From Candidatus Villigracilis proximus (GTDB lineage Bacteria; Chloroflexota; Anaerolineae; Anaerolineales; Villigracilaceae), in NCBI GenBank assembly GCA_016715195.1, contig JADKBB010000021.1, positions 1-57,140 on the forward strand: a stretch of 57,140 nt of DNA, in the 5' to 3' direction. Position 1 is the first letter of the stretch. Each line of letters begins with the position of its first letter. The notes under the pieces were generated by a model. That model was given only the letters and a program-made list of their open reading frames with translations, searched no databases and was not told the origin of the DNA. Positions 45,644 to 54,967 of this stretch are shown one piece after another. The translations under genes were made by a program, and so were the position numbers.

Positions 45644-46318
45644 ATGAATATGAACTTTATCGTCATCGGATGCGGACGGGTTGGTGCAGAACTTTCCTAC
45701 CGCCTGTTTAAGAATGGACATCAGGTTGTGGTTGTAGACAGCAAGAAGGATGCATTCAACCGCATCCACTCGGATTTTCGCGGACGCACCGTCGAAGGAG
45801 AGGCGCTCTCCATGGACACATTAACCCGTGCCGGCATGGACAAAGCCGACGGCGTGGCGGTTGTCACAAATTCCGACACCATGAACGCTGTCATCGGCCA
45901 TACCATTCGTACCCATTATCCGCAGGTGAAGCAGGTTTTGGTCCGCAATTATGACCCTGCCATGCGTGAAATGCTTGAAGCATTTGGCTTGCAGATCGTC
46001 AGCTCCACAGCCTGGGGTGCGGAACGTTTGCAGGAATTATTGATCGACCCGTCCTTCCGCGCTGTGTTCTCTGCCGGAAATGGCGAAGTCGAATTGTATG
46101 AGATGTACATCACTGAAAAATGGAATGGCCATTCCATTGCTGCATTGCTGGAAGGCTGCAAGAATGCGGTGATCGTTGCCGCACTTACCCGCGCCGGCCG
46201 TGCAGAATTACCCGCGTCGGATACGTTGTTGAAGAGCGGTGATGTGCTCACGGTCAGCACGACTCTTGAAGGTGTAACAGCCCTGCGCGGACGTTTGCAG
46301 GAAGGAACGGAGGCTTAA
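45644..46318 (+). CDS. TrkA/RCK potassium-channel regulatory protein (first)
   Basis: 224 residues. N-terminal Rossmann RCK_N domain with GCGRVGAELSYRL (NAD/ATP-binding Gly motif) and VVDSKK; RCK_C-like domain from about 150. Such proteins bind nucleotides and gate potassium transporters. Ribosome site TAAGGAG overlaps the stop of the KimA-like gene, so both are coupled. A second ATG at 45650 is possible. The C-terminal domain could be the site for c-di-AMP, as in other RCK_C proteins, but no binding residues can be assigned by eye. Confidence 0.9.
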   Translation: MNMNFIVIGCGRVGAELSYRLFKNGHQVVVVDSKKDAFNRIHSDFRGRTVEGEALSMDTLTRAGMDKADGVAVVTNSDTMNAVIGHTIRTHYPQVKQVLVRNYDPAMREMLEAFGLQIVSSTAWGAERLQELLIDPSFRAVFSAGNGEVELYEMYITEKWNGHSIAALLEGCKNAVIVAALTRAGRAELPASDTLLKSGDVLTVSTTLEGVTALRGRLQEGTEA

Positions 46319-46319
46319 T

Positions 46320-47000
46320 ATGTTGGTCTTTATTGCTGGCGGTGGAAGAACCGGCGCACAATTGGCTGCGCAATTATTGGATCAGAATCATCAGGTGCGG
46401 TTGGTGGAACACCGCCGCGAACTGCTTGTTTTGCTGCATCACGAAATCCCAACGGAAGTGATCTATGAAGGGGTGGCAACAGACCCGAATGTTTTGAAAC
46501 AGGCCGGCCTGGACAAGGCCAATGTGCTTGTCGCCTGCACCAATGACGATGCCACAAATCTCGTCTTGTGCTATTTGGGGCGCACCATGTTCAAGGTCAA
46601 CCGCACGGTGGCCCGCATCAACAATCCGCGCAATGCCTGGCTGTTCGACCAGAACTTCCATGTCGATGAAACCATCAATCAAGCCGATGTGCTTTCCCAC
46701 CTGATCCAGGAGGAAATGTCGCTGGGCGATATGATGACCCTGCTCAAACTCCGCCGCGGACGTTACTCGCTGGTCGAGGAAAAAGTCCCTGCTGGCGCGA
46801 AAGCTGTTGGCATGGCACTCAAAGATCTCGGACTGCCCGATCAATGTGTGATCGCCGCCATCATCCGCAACGGACAGATCACTCTGCCGCGCGGCACATC
46901 CAAACTTGAAGAGTTCGATGAAGTGCTTGCCATTACTGATGCAGAAGGCGCAAAGAAACTCGCCGTCCTATTGGAACCACCCTCAAGACCTACCCGATAA
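46320..47000 (+). CDS. TrkA/RCK potassium-channel regulatory protein (second)
   Basis: 226 residues. Gly motif AGGGRTGAQLAAQL, LVEHRRE, TNDDATNLVLC, then an RCK_C-like end. Starts one base after the previous stop, so it is cotranscribed. Two RCK genes next to one transporter suggest a heteromeric ring. Closed by a perfect palindromic terminator. Confidence 0.9.
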   Translation: MLVFIAGGGRTGAQLAAQLLDQNHQVRLVEHRRELLVLLHHEIPTEVIYEGVATDPNVLKQAGLDKANVLVACTNDDATNLVLCYLGRTMFKVNRTVARINNPRNAWLFDQNFHVDETINQADVLSHLIQEEMSLGDMMTLLKLRRGRYSLVEEKVPAGAKAVGMALKDLGLPDQCVIAAIIRNGQITLPRGTSKLEEFDEVLAITDAEGAKKLAVLLEPPSRPTR

Positions 47001-47002
47001 AA

Positions 47003-47038
47003 AAAAAATCCGATGTTCAATTGAACATCGGATTTTTT
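47003..47038. terminator. 36-bp perfect palindrome, bidirectional terminator
   Basis: Two 18-base arms meet at TTCAA/TTGAA with A/T runs at both ends, so it can stop the trkA unit (plus) and the ABC unit (minus), whose genes converge here. Confidence 0.92.
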
Positions 47039-47075
47039 ATTTCACAACCGGATTGAGCAGACTTCGTCTCTCCGA

Positions 47076-48890
47076 TTATTTATTCACCATTTCCTTCATC
47101 TGCTCTACATAAGCAAGCGACTGATGACGGAAGTAGGTATTGTACAACTCGGCGTAATGTCCGCTTTGGGATAGCAGGCCATCGTGGCTGCCTTCTTCGA
47201 TGATCGTGCCTTTTTGCATCACCACGATCCGGTCCGCGGCTTTTACTGTGGATAGGCGATGCGCGATCAAAATGCTGGTTGTGTTTTTCAAAATGAGATT
47301 CAGCGCCTGTTGAATTTGCCACTCAGTGAACGGGTCCACGCTGGCGGTGGCTTCATCCAAAATAAAGACAGCAGGATTTTGGACGAGGACGCGCATCAGC
47401 GCCACAAGCTGACGCTGGCCCATGGAGAGTCTGTTGCCGCGTTCGCCGACTTCGGTGCCCAGTCCGTCGGGCAGAGTTTCGAGCCACTCACCGTCGCCGA
47501 TCTTTCTCGCGAGTTTAAGCATCTCTTCCTCAGGGACGCCTGGTGCGGCGTAACGGATATTCTCTGCGACTGTGCCGGAGAACAGGAACGGCACCTGTGA
47601 CACAATGCCAAGCTGTTTGCGATATTGACTCAGATCAAAGGTGCGGATGTCGCGCCCGTCAATTAATAATCGTCCCTGCTGATATTCGTAAAATCTCGCG
47701 ATCAACTTTGCAATGGAAGACTTGCCCGCGCCGGTGTGTCCTACCAGCGCAAGAGTCTCTCCGGGTTGTATGAGCAGGTTGAAGTCGGTCAGAATCGGTT
47801 CTTTATCCGAATAGCGGAAATGCATATGGTCAAAATGAATCTCGCCTTTTAGTCGCGGTACATCCTGCTTTTCGGTTTGGATCACATTCGGGTCCGCGTC
47901 GATCAAAGCGAAGACACGCTCTGCGGCGGAAAGTCCCGATTGGATCTGCGCCCAGAAGGAGGTGAGATTCAAAATGGGGAAGAAGAACTGATCGAGACTC
48001 ATGATGAAGAGATACCACGCGCCGATGCTGATGACGCCCTGCGAGGCGCTGATGCCGCCGACATACACCAGCACGCCGACGAAGATGCCGCCGACCGCGT
48101 TGAGTACAGGGAAGACCAGCGAGAGTACAAATCCGCGCTGGACGTTGACCTGATACGACTGCTGATTTGATTCGTCGAAGGATTTGAAGATGCTCTCCTC
48201 CTGACGGAAATTTTTCGCGATGGAAATTCCGCTGAAGGTTTCCTTGATGGCCGCGTTCACATCTGAGGTGGCTTTCATGCCGCGCTTGGTGACGCGCCGC
48301 GCCAGTACACGGAAACCCGAGGCGATGGCGAAGATGAAGGGCAGAAATCCGATCAGTAATAACGAAAGCCGCCATTCGGTGCGGAAGAGTACGATGGCGA
48401 TCAAGAACGCCTGGAACATTTGCGAGACCACATCGGTGATGATGACCACGAGTTGACCGAAGTCATTCGTGTCAGATGTGATGCGCGAGACGATGCGGCC
48501 CGAGGAAAATTGATCGTAAAAGGAGAGATCATGTTCGGCGGCGGCGCGGAAGGAACGGGTGCGCATGTCGAGCACCACGTCACCGACGGCGCGCACGATC
48601 AATGCGCGTCTGAGCCAGTTTAATCCCCACAGCCCAACCGCCACGATCACCAGCGCAACGCCGACCCATGCAATCGATGCGGGGGTGGGGCGCGTTTGGA
48701 TTAAGTCCACCATTTGGCTGACCACCACCGGCAAAGCCGCGCCGATGACCGCCAGAAGAATGATGGTAATGGATGCATACACCAGTCGTGTGATCTGGGT
48801 ATTGAAATAATTGATCATGCGACTCGCCAGTACACGGTCTGTGTATTGGCGGTCATATTTTTCGTCGTTTAATCCTGCAAAGAAGCCCAT
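47076..48890 (-). CDS. ABC exporter half-transporter, catalytic-Glu subunit
   Basis: 604 residues: membrane domain with six helices (about 1-330) and an ATPase domain. Walker A GHTGAGKSS, Q-loop SQVPFLF, signature LSMGQ (non-canonical, Met for Gly), Walker B VFILDEAT with catalytic Glu, H-loop IAHRLS. It forms an exporter heterodimer with the next gene: this subunit has the good Glu but a poor signature, the partner the opposite. MsbA/LmrA/BmrCD-like family; substrate unknown (lipid, drug or peptide). Lies 79 bases after its partner, converging on trkA. Confidence 0.9.
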   Translation of the reverse strand: MGFFAGLNDEKYDRQYTDRVLASRMINYFNTQITRLVYASITIILLAVIGAALPVVVSQMVDLIQTRPTPASIAWVGVALVIVAVGLWGLNWLRRALIVRAVGDVVLDMRTRSFRAAAEHDLSFYDQFSSGRIVSRITSDTNDFGQLVVIITDVVSQMFQAFLIAIVLFRTEWRLSLLLIGFLPFIFAIASGFRVLARRVTKRGMKATSDVNAAIKETFSGISIAKNFRQEESIFKSFDESNQQSYQVNVQRGFVLSLVFPVLNAVGGIFVGVLVYVGGISASQGVISIGAWYLFIMSLDQFFFPILNLTSFWAQIQSGLSAAERVFALIDADPNVIQTEKQDVPRLKGEIHFDHMHFRYSDKEPILTDFNLLIQPGETLALVGHTGAGKSSIAKLIARFYEYQQGRLLIDGRDIRTFDLSQYRKQLGIVSQVPFLFSGTVAENIRYAAPGVPEEEMLKLARKIGDGEWLETLPDGLGTEVGERGNRLSMGQRQLVALMRVLVQNPAVFILDEATASVDPFTEWQIQQALNLILKNTTSILIAHRLSTVKAADRIVVMQKGTIIEEGSHDGLLSQSGHYAELYNTYFRHQSLAYVEQMKEMVNK

Positions 48891-48969
48891 ATGTTGTTTT
48901 GGCTTTAGCCGCGGGGGGGGCGCCGAGGTCTATCCGCTGACTGCGCATCTGCAACCCGCTGATGTGGAA

Positions 48970-50733
48970 TTAATCTCTAAAAATTCTCGAATACGCTTCA
49001 GATGTTTTCATCAGATCATCATGCGTGCCGATGGCGACGATGCCGCCTTTGCGCAGGACGATGATGAGATCAGCCCAGCGGATCTGTGAAAGGCGATGCG
49101 TGATGATGAAGGTCGTCCGTCCGCGGGCGGCGTTGGAAATGGCGCGTTGAATTTTATCTTCGGTGGCCGAGTCGATGGCGGAGGTGGAGTCATCCAGCAC
49201 CAGCACACGCGGATCGGTCAGGAAGGCGCGCGCGAGTGCAATGCGCTGGCGCTGTCCGCCGGAGAGGGTCACGCCGCGCTCGCCGACCGTGGTGGCGTAG
49301 GTCTGGTCGAAGTCTAAAATGAAATCGTGCGCCTGCGCGGCAATCGAAGCGGCCATGATCTCATCTTTTGTGGCGCCGGGTTTGCCAAAGGCGATGTTGT
49401 CACTCAGCGAACGTGAGAACAAAAAGATATCCTGTTCGATGATGGAAATCTGTTCACGCAACGATGCCAGATTCCACTCGCGCACATCCACGCCGTCAAC
49501 AAGGACCTGTCCTTCGGAGACATCATAGGTGCGGTTGATCAACTTGGCGAGCGAGGTCTTGCCCGCACCAGTCTGCCCGACGATGGCAACGGTCTGCCCG
49601 GGTTTGACCTTGAAGGAAATATCCTTGAGCACAGACTCGCCGTTGGGATAATTGAAAGAGACGCCGCGAAACTCAATTTCGCCGCTCATGCCCGAGGTCC
49701 GGCCTGATGCGTTCTGATCGAGTTTGGTCTCGCTGGTGATGAGTTCCAAAATACGGCGCGCGGATGAAAGTCCGAGTGAAATTTGTGAATAGGCCCAGGT
49801 GGATGTAAATGTCGGGAATCCCAAAAGCTGCAACATGCCGAAGTATCCGATGACCGCGCCAACGCTGATCAATCCGCTGCGGAAAAGAATCAACGCGTGG
49901 ACAAGTCCGCCGGCGTAGGCCATGCCGAGCAGCAACATGGCAATGTAACGCGCTTCGAGATCGCCCTGCTGCACAAAGGCATTGCGCACTTCACGCGCAT
50001 TGATTCCGAAACGGTCCACTTCGGCCACTTCCTGCGCCGCGCCTTTCATGATCTCAACGCCATCCAGTGACTCGGAAAGATGCGTGTTCATCTTTCCGAA
50101 ACTCGCGCGCACATCATCGGTGATGGGCGAGAGTTGTTTAAGATAACGCGCAAGCGCAATGAAATAGATGACGATAAACACGGCGGGCGTGGCGATCAGT
50201 GAAATATGATAACGCCCTGCGAAGAAGAGCGGCATCAGAATGAACATGAACGAGCCGACCACCAGATTCACGCCTGGGCTGAACATGTAATTCACTTCGC
50301 GCACATCGTTCGTGGCACGCGCCATCGTATCGCCCACCGGCTGCAAACTGTGAAAGGTCATGCTCTTGCCGAGCAGCGAAAGATATAACTCGTCGCGAAT
50401 ATCGCGCTCCATTCGCTGCGCCATTAATTCAGCGCCGAAATTTCTTCCAAGCTGCAGTACGCCACGGATGATCTGCGAAATTCCGATCGTGATGGCCAGC
50501 GGCAGCAGCACCGATGTATCGGGTGTGCTTCCCCTCATGGCGTCAAACGCGTCACCGGTCAGCACCGGCACCACCACGGCCAGCACGGCATTCCCGATCG
50601 CGCCGACGATGATCATGATCACGATCCACCAATAAGGTTTGGCATGTGAATAGATCCAGCGCACGGCCGAGGAATGTTCAAATTTGTTTTTGCGATGTAA
50701 TGTGAATTCTGCGGGATTGGTAATTGAAGACAT
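48970..50733 (-). CDS. ABC exporter half-transporter, degenerate-site subunit
   Basis: 587 residues, membrane domain with six helices, then ATPase domain: Walker A GQTGAGKTS, canonical signature LSGGQ, Walker B LVLDDST where Asp replaces the catalytic Glu, H-loop ITHRLS. The Asp marks this as the degenerate subunit of a heterodimeric exporter (TM287/288 and BmrC/D style). Leaderless start: TAAAAT (50745-50740 on this strand) lies 6 bases before the ATG. First gene of the two-gene unit. Confidence 0.9.
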   Translation of the reverse strand: MSSITNPAEFTLHRKNKFEHSSAVRWIYSHAKPYWWIVIMIIVGAIGNAVLAVVVPVLTGDAFDAMRGSTPDTSVLLPLAITIGISQIIRGVLQLGRNFGAELMAQRMERDIRDELYLSLLGKSMTFHSLQPVGDTMARATNDVREVNYMFSPGVNLVVGSFMFILMPLFFAGRYHISLIATPAVFIVIYFIALARYLKQLSPITDDVRASFGKMNTHLSESLDGVEIMKGAAQEVAEVDRFGINAREVRNAFVQQGDLEARYIAMLLLGMAYAGGLVHALILFRSGLISVGAVIGYFGMLQLLGFPTFTSTWAYSQISLGLSSARRILELITSETKLDQNASGRTSGMSGEIEFRGVSFNYPNGESVLKDISFKVKPGQTVAIVGQTGAGKTSLAKLINRTYDVSEGQVLVDGVDVREWNLASLREQISIIEQDIFLFSRSLSDNIAFGKPGATKDEIMAASIAAQAHDFILDFDQTYATTVGERGVTLSGGQRQRIALARAFLTDPRVLVLDDSTSAIDSATEDKIQRAISNAARGRTTFIITHRLSQIRWADLIIVLRKGGIVAIGTHDDLMKTSEAYSRIFRD

Positions 50734-50739
50734 GCAACG

Positions 50740-50745
50740 ATTTTA
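50740..50745 (-). promoter_or_regulatory. -10 box TAAAAT for the ABC exporter
   Basis: GGTAAAATCG, six bases before the ATG; no ribosome site. Confidence 0.45.
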
Positions 50746-50766
50746 CCACCCCAAAAAATGGCGCTC

Positions 50767-51706
50767 TTATTTAAGCTCTGAAAATATTTTTGCGCATTGC
50801 ATCGAGTATCCGCTGTCCATGTTATCTTCCACACTCCACCATGCGGATAGGACGGCGTGAGCAGTTGCCCAGTTAAGGATTTTTCTCCGCTCCCAGCCCA
50901 ATCGCTCCGAGAGGATGCTCACCCGCCTCTCTGTCTTAATCTGAAAACTGCTCCCGTCCGAAAGGCTGTTCCACGGGTTGAGCATGAACGGTCCTATCTC
51001 ATACCCCGCCGGCCCGATGACTCCCTTCGGGTCGATCACCAGCCAGCCGCGTTCTGATCTCAAAATATTGTAATGATGAAAATCACCGTGCATTAATTTG
51101 ATATCCTGATCTGCAAACAACTCCGGCAAAAAAGATTCCACCCGCTCCAGCAATTCCTTCTCGATCGGCCCCGTCCCCCCATCAAAACGCGGACGAATTT
51201 TCTTCAACCCATCAAACCAATCGGATAATTTTATAAATCCATTGGAGTGCAGGGCTTGTGCCCAGGGTGCCGCACACGACGAAATCATCACATCCGCTGC
51301 GATATGCGTGCGTTCATCGTCATCTTCGATCTCGGCCAGCATTTGTCCCGGCTTGAGTCTTTCCAGCAAAAGAAATCCGCGCTCTGCATCGTGCTCAAGT
51401 AATTGGCACGCGCCATTACCCGTTAAATAATTTCAACGTCAGCATTTCACTGGTCAACTCGCGGTTTGGGACTCCTATTTTTAGAACTACATCCTGATCG
51501 GAGCCGCGTGCATTTCGCGGCGCAGCCGAAGGACGTTTTGCAAATGCCACAAAATTAAAAGACAGATTTGGCACAGGTTGAACATCGGTCAAGCCCCAAC
51601 GCTGTGCGACTTCTTCAATTAAAAAAGGAAGGACAGCGAGAAATTTCTCGCCGTCCTTTTTGTAGACGTTTTTTATAGTAGCGATGAATGAATCAGGAAG
51701 TTGCAT
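50767..51706 (-). pseudogene. Aminoglycoside/hydroxyurea phosphotransferase-like, frameshifted
   Basis: Two frames make one protein kinase-like phosphotransferase of about 312 residues (PF04655-type, APH(6)/Hur). The first frame (51706 to about 51420) holds the N-terminal lobe and DVVLKIGVP, then reads LKLFNG and stops. The second frame continues without gap as NGACQLLEHDAERGFLLLERL, then has the Brenner motif HGDFHHYNIL and VIDPKG. A single extra base in the CCC tract at 51419-51421 explains the break. It may be real or a homopolymer error. Function in resistance is not implied; many such genes are of unknown substrate. Confidence 0.8.
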
Positions 51707-51751
51707 ACTAATTTACCAATCCCGAAGGAATGTCATGGAATTTTCTTGCGA

Positions 51752-51825
51752 TCCTGACACCCCTTCGGGGTTGAAAACCATTTCTATTTATTTCCTATAA
51801 TCATTTGACCCCTTCGGGGTCATGT
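51752..51825. repeat. Two CCCCTTCGGGG palindromes
   Basis: ACCCCTTCGGGGTTG and GACCCCTTCGGGGTC in tandem, REP-like, 47 bases apart, between the phosphotransferase-like gene and tex. Confidence 0.6.
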
Positions 51826-51826
51826 G

Positions 51827-51891
51827 AAACTTCGGAAGTCTTTTTAAGAGTCTTCATGGCGGGAGCTATATATGGGAGACTTCCGAAGTTT
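51827..51891 (-). repeat. Inverted repeat AAACTTCGGAAGTCT / AGACTTCCGAAGTTT
   Basis: Perfect 15-bp arms with a 35-base loop, 19 bases past the tex stop; may end tex transcription, and each arm is itself nearly palindromic. Confidence 0.6.
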
Positions 51892-51910
51892 GGTTAATTT
51901 TGGTTGATTG

Positions 51911-54033
51911 TTACTTCACCCAGCCGAGTCCGATGCGTCCGCGCTCGGTTTCGATCTTTTGGATCTCTACATCGATGATGTCACCGACTTTGAGGACAGT
52001 GCCGTTGGGAATCTGACTCTTGTGCAGAAGGCCATCGCCTTTGATGCCGATGTCTACGAAGGCGCCGAAGTCCACCACGTTGCGGACGGTGCCTTTGAGC
52101 TGCATACCTGTCAGCAGGTCTTCGGCTTTGAGCACGTCCGAGCGCAGGATGGGAGCGGGGGTATCGGAGCGTGGGTCACGGCCTGGGCGGACGAGTTGTT
52201 CGAGGATGTCTTTGAGTGTGGGCACGCCGCATTCGAGTTCGGCGGCTAATGTTTCAAGGGAAGTCTTTGTGGTGAGGGATTCCAAGGCGGCGATTCTGTC
52301 TGGGATGGACGAATCAACTGTCAGCGCGGCGCGAGCGAGAATGGATTCTGCTATCGCGTAGGATTCTGGATGGATCGCTGATTCATCCAACGGGTTCGCC
52401 CCATTTCGAATCCGCATGAAGCCTGCTGCCTGTTCAAAAGCCTTCGGGCCAAGCCCAGCGACCTTCTTCAATGCGGTGCGGGATTTGAAGGGGCCGTTCG
52501 CGTCGCGATGCGTGACGATGTTGGTGGCGAGTTTGGGGCCGATGCCCGCGACATGCGTGAGCAGCGCGGAACTGGCGGTGTTGACATCCACGCCGACGCT
52601 GTTGACCACGCTTTCGACGACGCCATCGAGGGCGTGCGTGAGCGCGGTTTGATCGACATCGTGCTGATACATGCCCACGCCAATGGACTTGGGATCGATC
52701 TTGACCAGTTCAGCGAGCGGGTCTTGCGCGCGGCGGGCAATGGAAACCGCGCCGCGGATGGTGACATCGAGATCGGGGAATTCAGCGCGGGCGAGAGATG
52801 ACGCGGAATAAACCGATGCGCCCGCTTCATTGACGATGAGATATTTTGTTTGCGGCGCGTTCTTGGTTAATTCAGCGGCGAGCTTTTCCGTTTCGCGTGA
52901 GGCGGTGCCGTTGCCGATGGTGATGAGCGTGACGTGATGGCGGTTGATCATATCCTGCAGGGTGTTGATCGAACCCTTCCAATCGTTCTTCGGCTCGTGC
53001 GGATAGATCGTGCCTGTGTCGAGCAGTTTGCCAGTGGCGTCCACGACGGCGACTTTGCAGCCTGTGCGGAAGCCAGGGTCAAGACCGAGGACAACTTGAT
53101 TTGCAAGCGGAGCTTGTCCGAGCAGGGCGCGCAGGTTGGTGGCGAAAACTTGAATGGCGTGGTTGTCGGCGACCTCGCCTTTTTCACGGCGGACATCGCG
53201 TTCGATGGCGGGAAGTAATAATCTTTCAGCGGAATCTTGAATGGCGAGTTCGAGTTGTTCTGCAAAGGGACTGATGATATCTTCTTCAAATTCAGATTGA
53301 ATCGCGTCGAGCCAGTCACGCCCAGGGACGTCAACATGCACACGCAGCACGCCTTCTTTTTCGCCGCGCGTGATGGCGAGGATTTGATGCGGCTGTAGTC
53401 TGTTTACGTTGATTTCGAATTCATAATACGATTCGTAAACCGCTTTTTCATCTACAGAATCTTTTATTCTTTCAACGCGGATTTTTCCAGTCTTAAGTGC
53501 CTTTTCGCGTGTGGCTGCGCGGACATTTGCATTTTCGCTGATCATTTCAGCGACGATGTCGCGTGCGCCTTGCAGAGGCTTCTTCGATATTAGCTACTTG
53601 ATCGTTGAGGAATTTCTTTGCGAATTCTTCTGGGGAGCCAGAATCCTGTTTCAAAATTAATTCAGCCAGTGGTTCCAGTCCCTTTTCACGGGCGACCATG
53701 GCGCGGGTGCGGCGTTTCTTTTTGTAGGGCGCGTACAGATCTTCGAGCGCGGTCATGGTGACGGCGGCGTTGATGCTCTCGCGTAATTCGTCGGTGAGTT
53801 TGCCCTGCTCTTCAATGGAGGCAAGGATGGAGACACGGCGTTCGTCGAGTCCGCGCAAGCGAACGAGTTCATCGGCGATGATGCGGATCTGTTCGTCGTC
53901 GAGGGAGCCTGTCATTTCCTTGCGGTAACGGGCAATGAACGGGACGGTGTTGCCTTCGTCTAGTAAGTTGATGACAGCCGTAACTTGCGATGGCTTGACA
54001 TTGAGTTGGGATGCGATCTGTTCAGCGGGTCAT
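51911..54033 (-). pseudogene. tex: Tex transcription accessory protein, two frameshifts
   Basis: Tex is a conserved RNA-binding factor acting on transcription. Three frames join into about 706 residues (2,123 bases minus two). From ATG 54033: MT, then after an extra base in the CCC tract (54027-54029) the frame AEQIASQLNVKPSQVTAV. It runs through FIARYRKEMTGS to NIEEA, where another extra base near 53576-53578 shifts to the frame LQGARDIVAEMISENANVR. Then YqgF-type RNaseH fold (GLDPGFRTGCKVAVVD), two helix-hairpin-helix blocks (VAGIGPKLATNIV, VAGLGPKAFEQAAGF) and an S1 domain at the end. Both shifts are single-base insertions, suggestive of sequence error. TAAAAT lies 7 bases before the ATG. 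Confidence 0.85.
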
Positions 54034-54040
54034 GGATGCG

Positions 54041-54046
54041 ATTTTA
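54041..54046 (-). promoter_or_regulatory. -10 box TAAAAT for tex
   Basis: GATAAAATCG, seven bases before the tex ATG; leaderless start inferred. Confidence 0.4.
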
Positions 54047-54188
54047 TCATAGTAGAACAAAGTTTCTTTTATGTGGAGGTTGTGGGGGAGTTTTAAAGTC
54101 AAAGGTAAAGAGTCGAGGCACTGTCCTTCGACTAAGTTCCAGAAGAGCGCTGCGTCACTCCGCTCAGGACGAAGAATTCTTATAAAAA

Positions 54189-54218
54189 CGGCGCACAGAG
54201 ATTGCTCTCTATGCGCCG
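54189..54218. repeat. Hairpin copy 1 flanking adk
   Basis: 30-base hairpin with arms CGGCGCA/TGCGCCG and inner AGAG/CTCT around ATTG. A second copy is at 54968-54997. Confidence 0.7.
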
Positions 54219-54219
54219 T

Positions 54220-54247
54220 TGTCCATCGTCTGCGGTCTATGGTCTAA
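54220..54247. repeat. Word repeat GTCCATCG / TGCGGTCTATGG
   Basis: Same word family as at 1922 and 3073, next to hairpin copy 1. Confidence 0.6.
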
Positions 54248-54271
54248 CTCAGGAAAAGTGGCTCAAAGACC

Positions 54272-54937
54272 CTAACCAGAAGGCAGCACCTTTTTTAGTA
54301 CTGACTTGATTTCCGCGGAAACTGCTTCAATTGACTCGATGCCATTGACCTCGGTCAGAAGTTTACGCTCTGTGTAATATTGAATGAGAGGGGCGGTTTG
54401 ATTTTTATAGATCTCGATGCGGTTTAGAACTGTTTCGGCCTTGTCATCATCGCGTTGGTAAAGCTCGGAGCCGTCGATATCGCAGATCCCTTTCACTTTG
54501 GGCGGATTGAAGCGTTCGTGGAAAACATGACCCTGTGCCCTGCAAGTCCATCGTCCAGCCAGGCGTTCGATCAGGGACTCTGCGGGGGCGGTAATAAAAA
54601 GAACGAGGTTAACCCGTCCGCCGAGACTGTTCAATAAAAGCTCAAGCGCATCTGCCTGGGCGGGTGTGCGTGGAAAGCCGTCCAGAATGGCTCCGTTTTT
54701 GCAATCTGGTTGTGTGAAGCGTTCACGCAGCATGGCGATCGTTACATCATCAGGTACGAGTTGGCCTTTGCTAATGAAAGAATCCGCCAGCTTTCCCAAT
54801 TCGTTGCCCTGCTTAATATTTGCGCGGAAGATATCTCCCGTGGAAATGTGCGGCAGATTCAGTTCGTTTGCTATAAATTTGGATTGTGTGCCCTTGCCCA
54901 CTCCGGGAGGGCCTAACAGTACGATATAAGTAAGCAT
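54272..54937 (-). CDS. adk: Adenylate kinase, degenerate zinc-type lid
   Basis: Balances AMP, ADP and ATP. 221 residues from ATG 54937, which has AAAAGGTGA upstream; an earlier ATG at 54958 lacks such a site. P-loop GPPGVGKGT at residues 9-17, GFPRTPAQADAL for AMP binding, and lid RWTCRAQGHVFHERFNPP then CDIDGSELYQRDDD. In zinc-lid kinases four Cys (or three and Asp) bind zinc; here two Cys remain (TCRAQ, ICDID), with Gln and Asp in the other places, so zinc binding is doubtful. Flanked by two copies of a hairpin. Confidence 0.93.
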   Translation of the reverse strand: MLTYIVLLGPPGVGKGTQSKFIANELNLPHISTGDIFRANIKQGNELGKLADSFISKGQLVPDDVTIAMLRERFTQPDCKNGAILDGFPRTPAQADALELLLNSLGGRVNLVLFITAPAESLIERLAGRWTCRAQGHVFHERFNPPKVKGICDIDGSELYQRDDDKAETVLNRIEIYKNQTAPLIQYYTERKLLTEVNGIESIEAVSAEIKSVLKKVLPSG

Positions 54938-54967
54938 AATCACCTTTTGAATTCTCATTGTTTAAAA

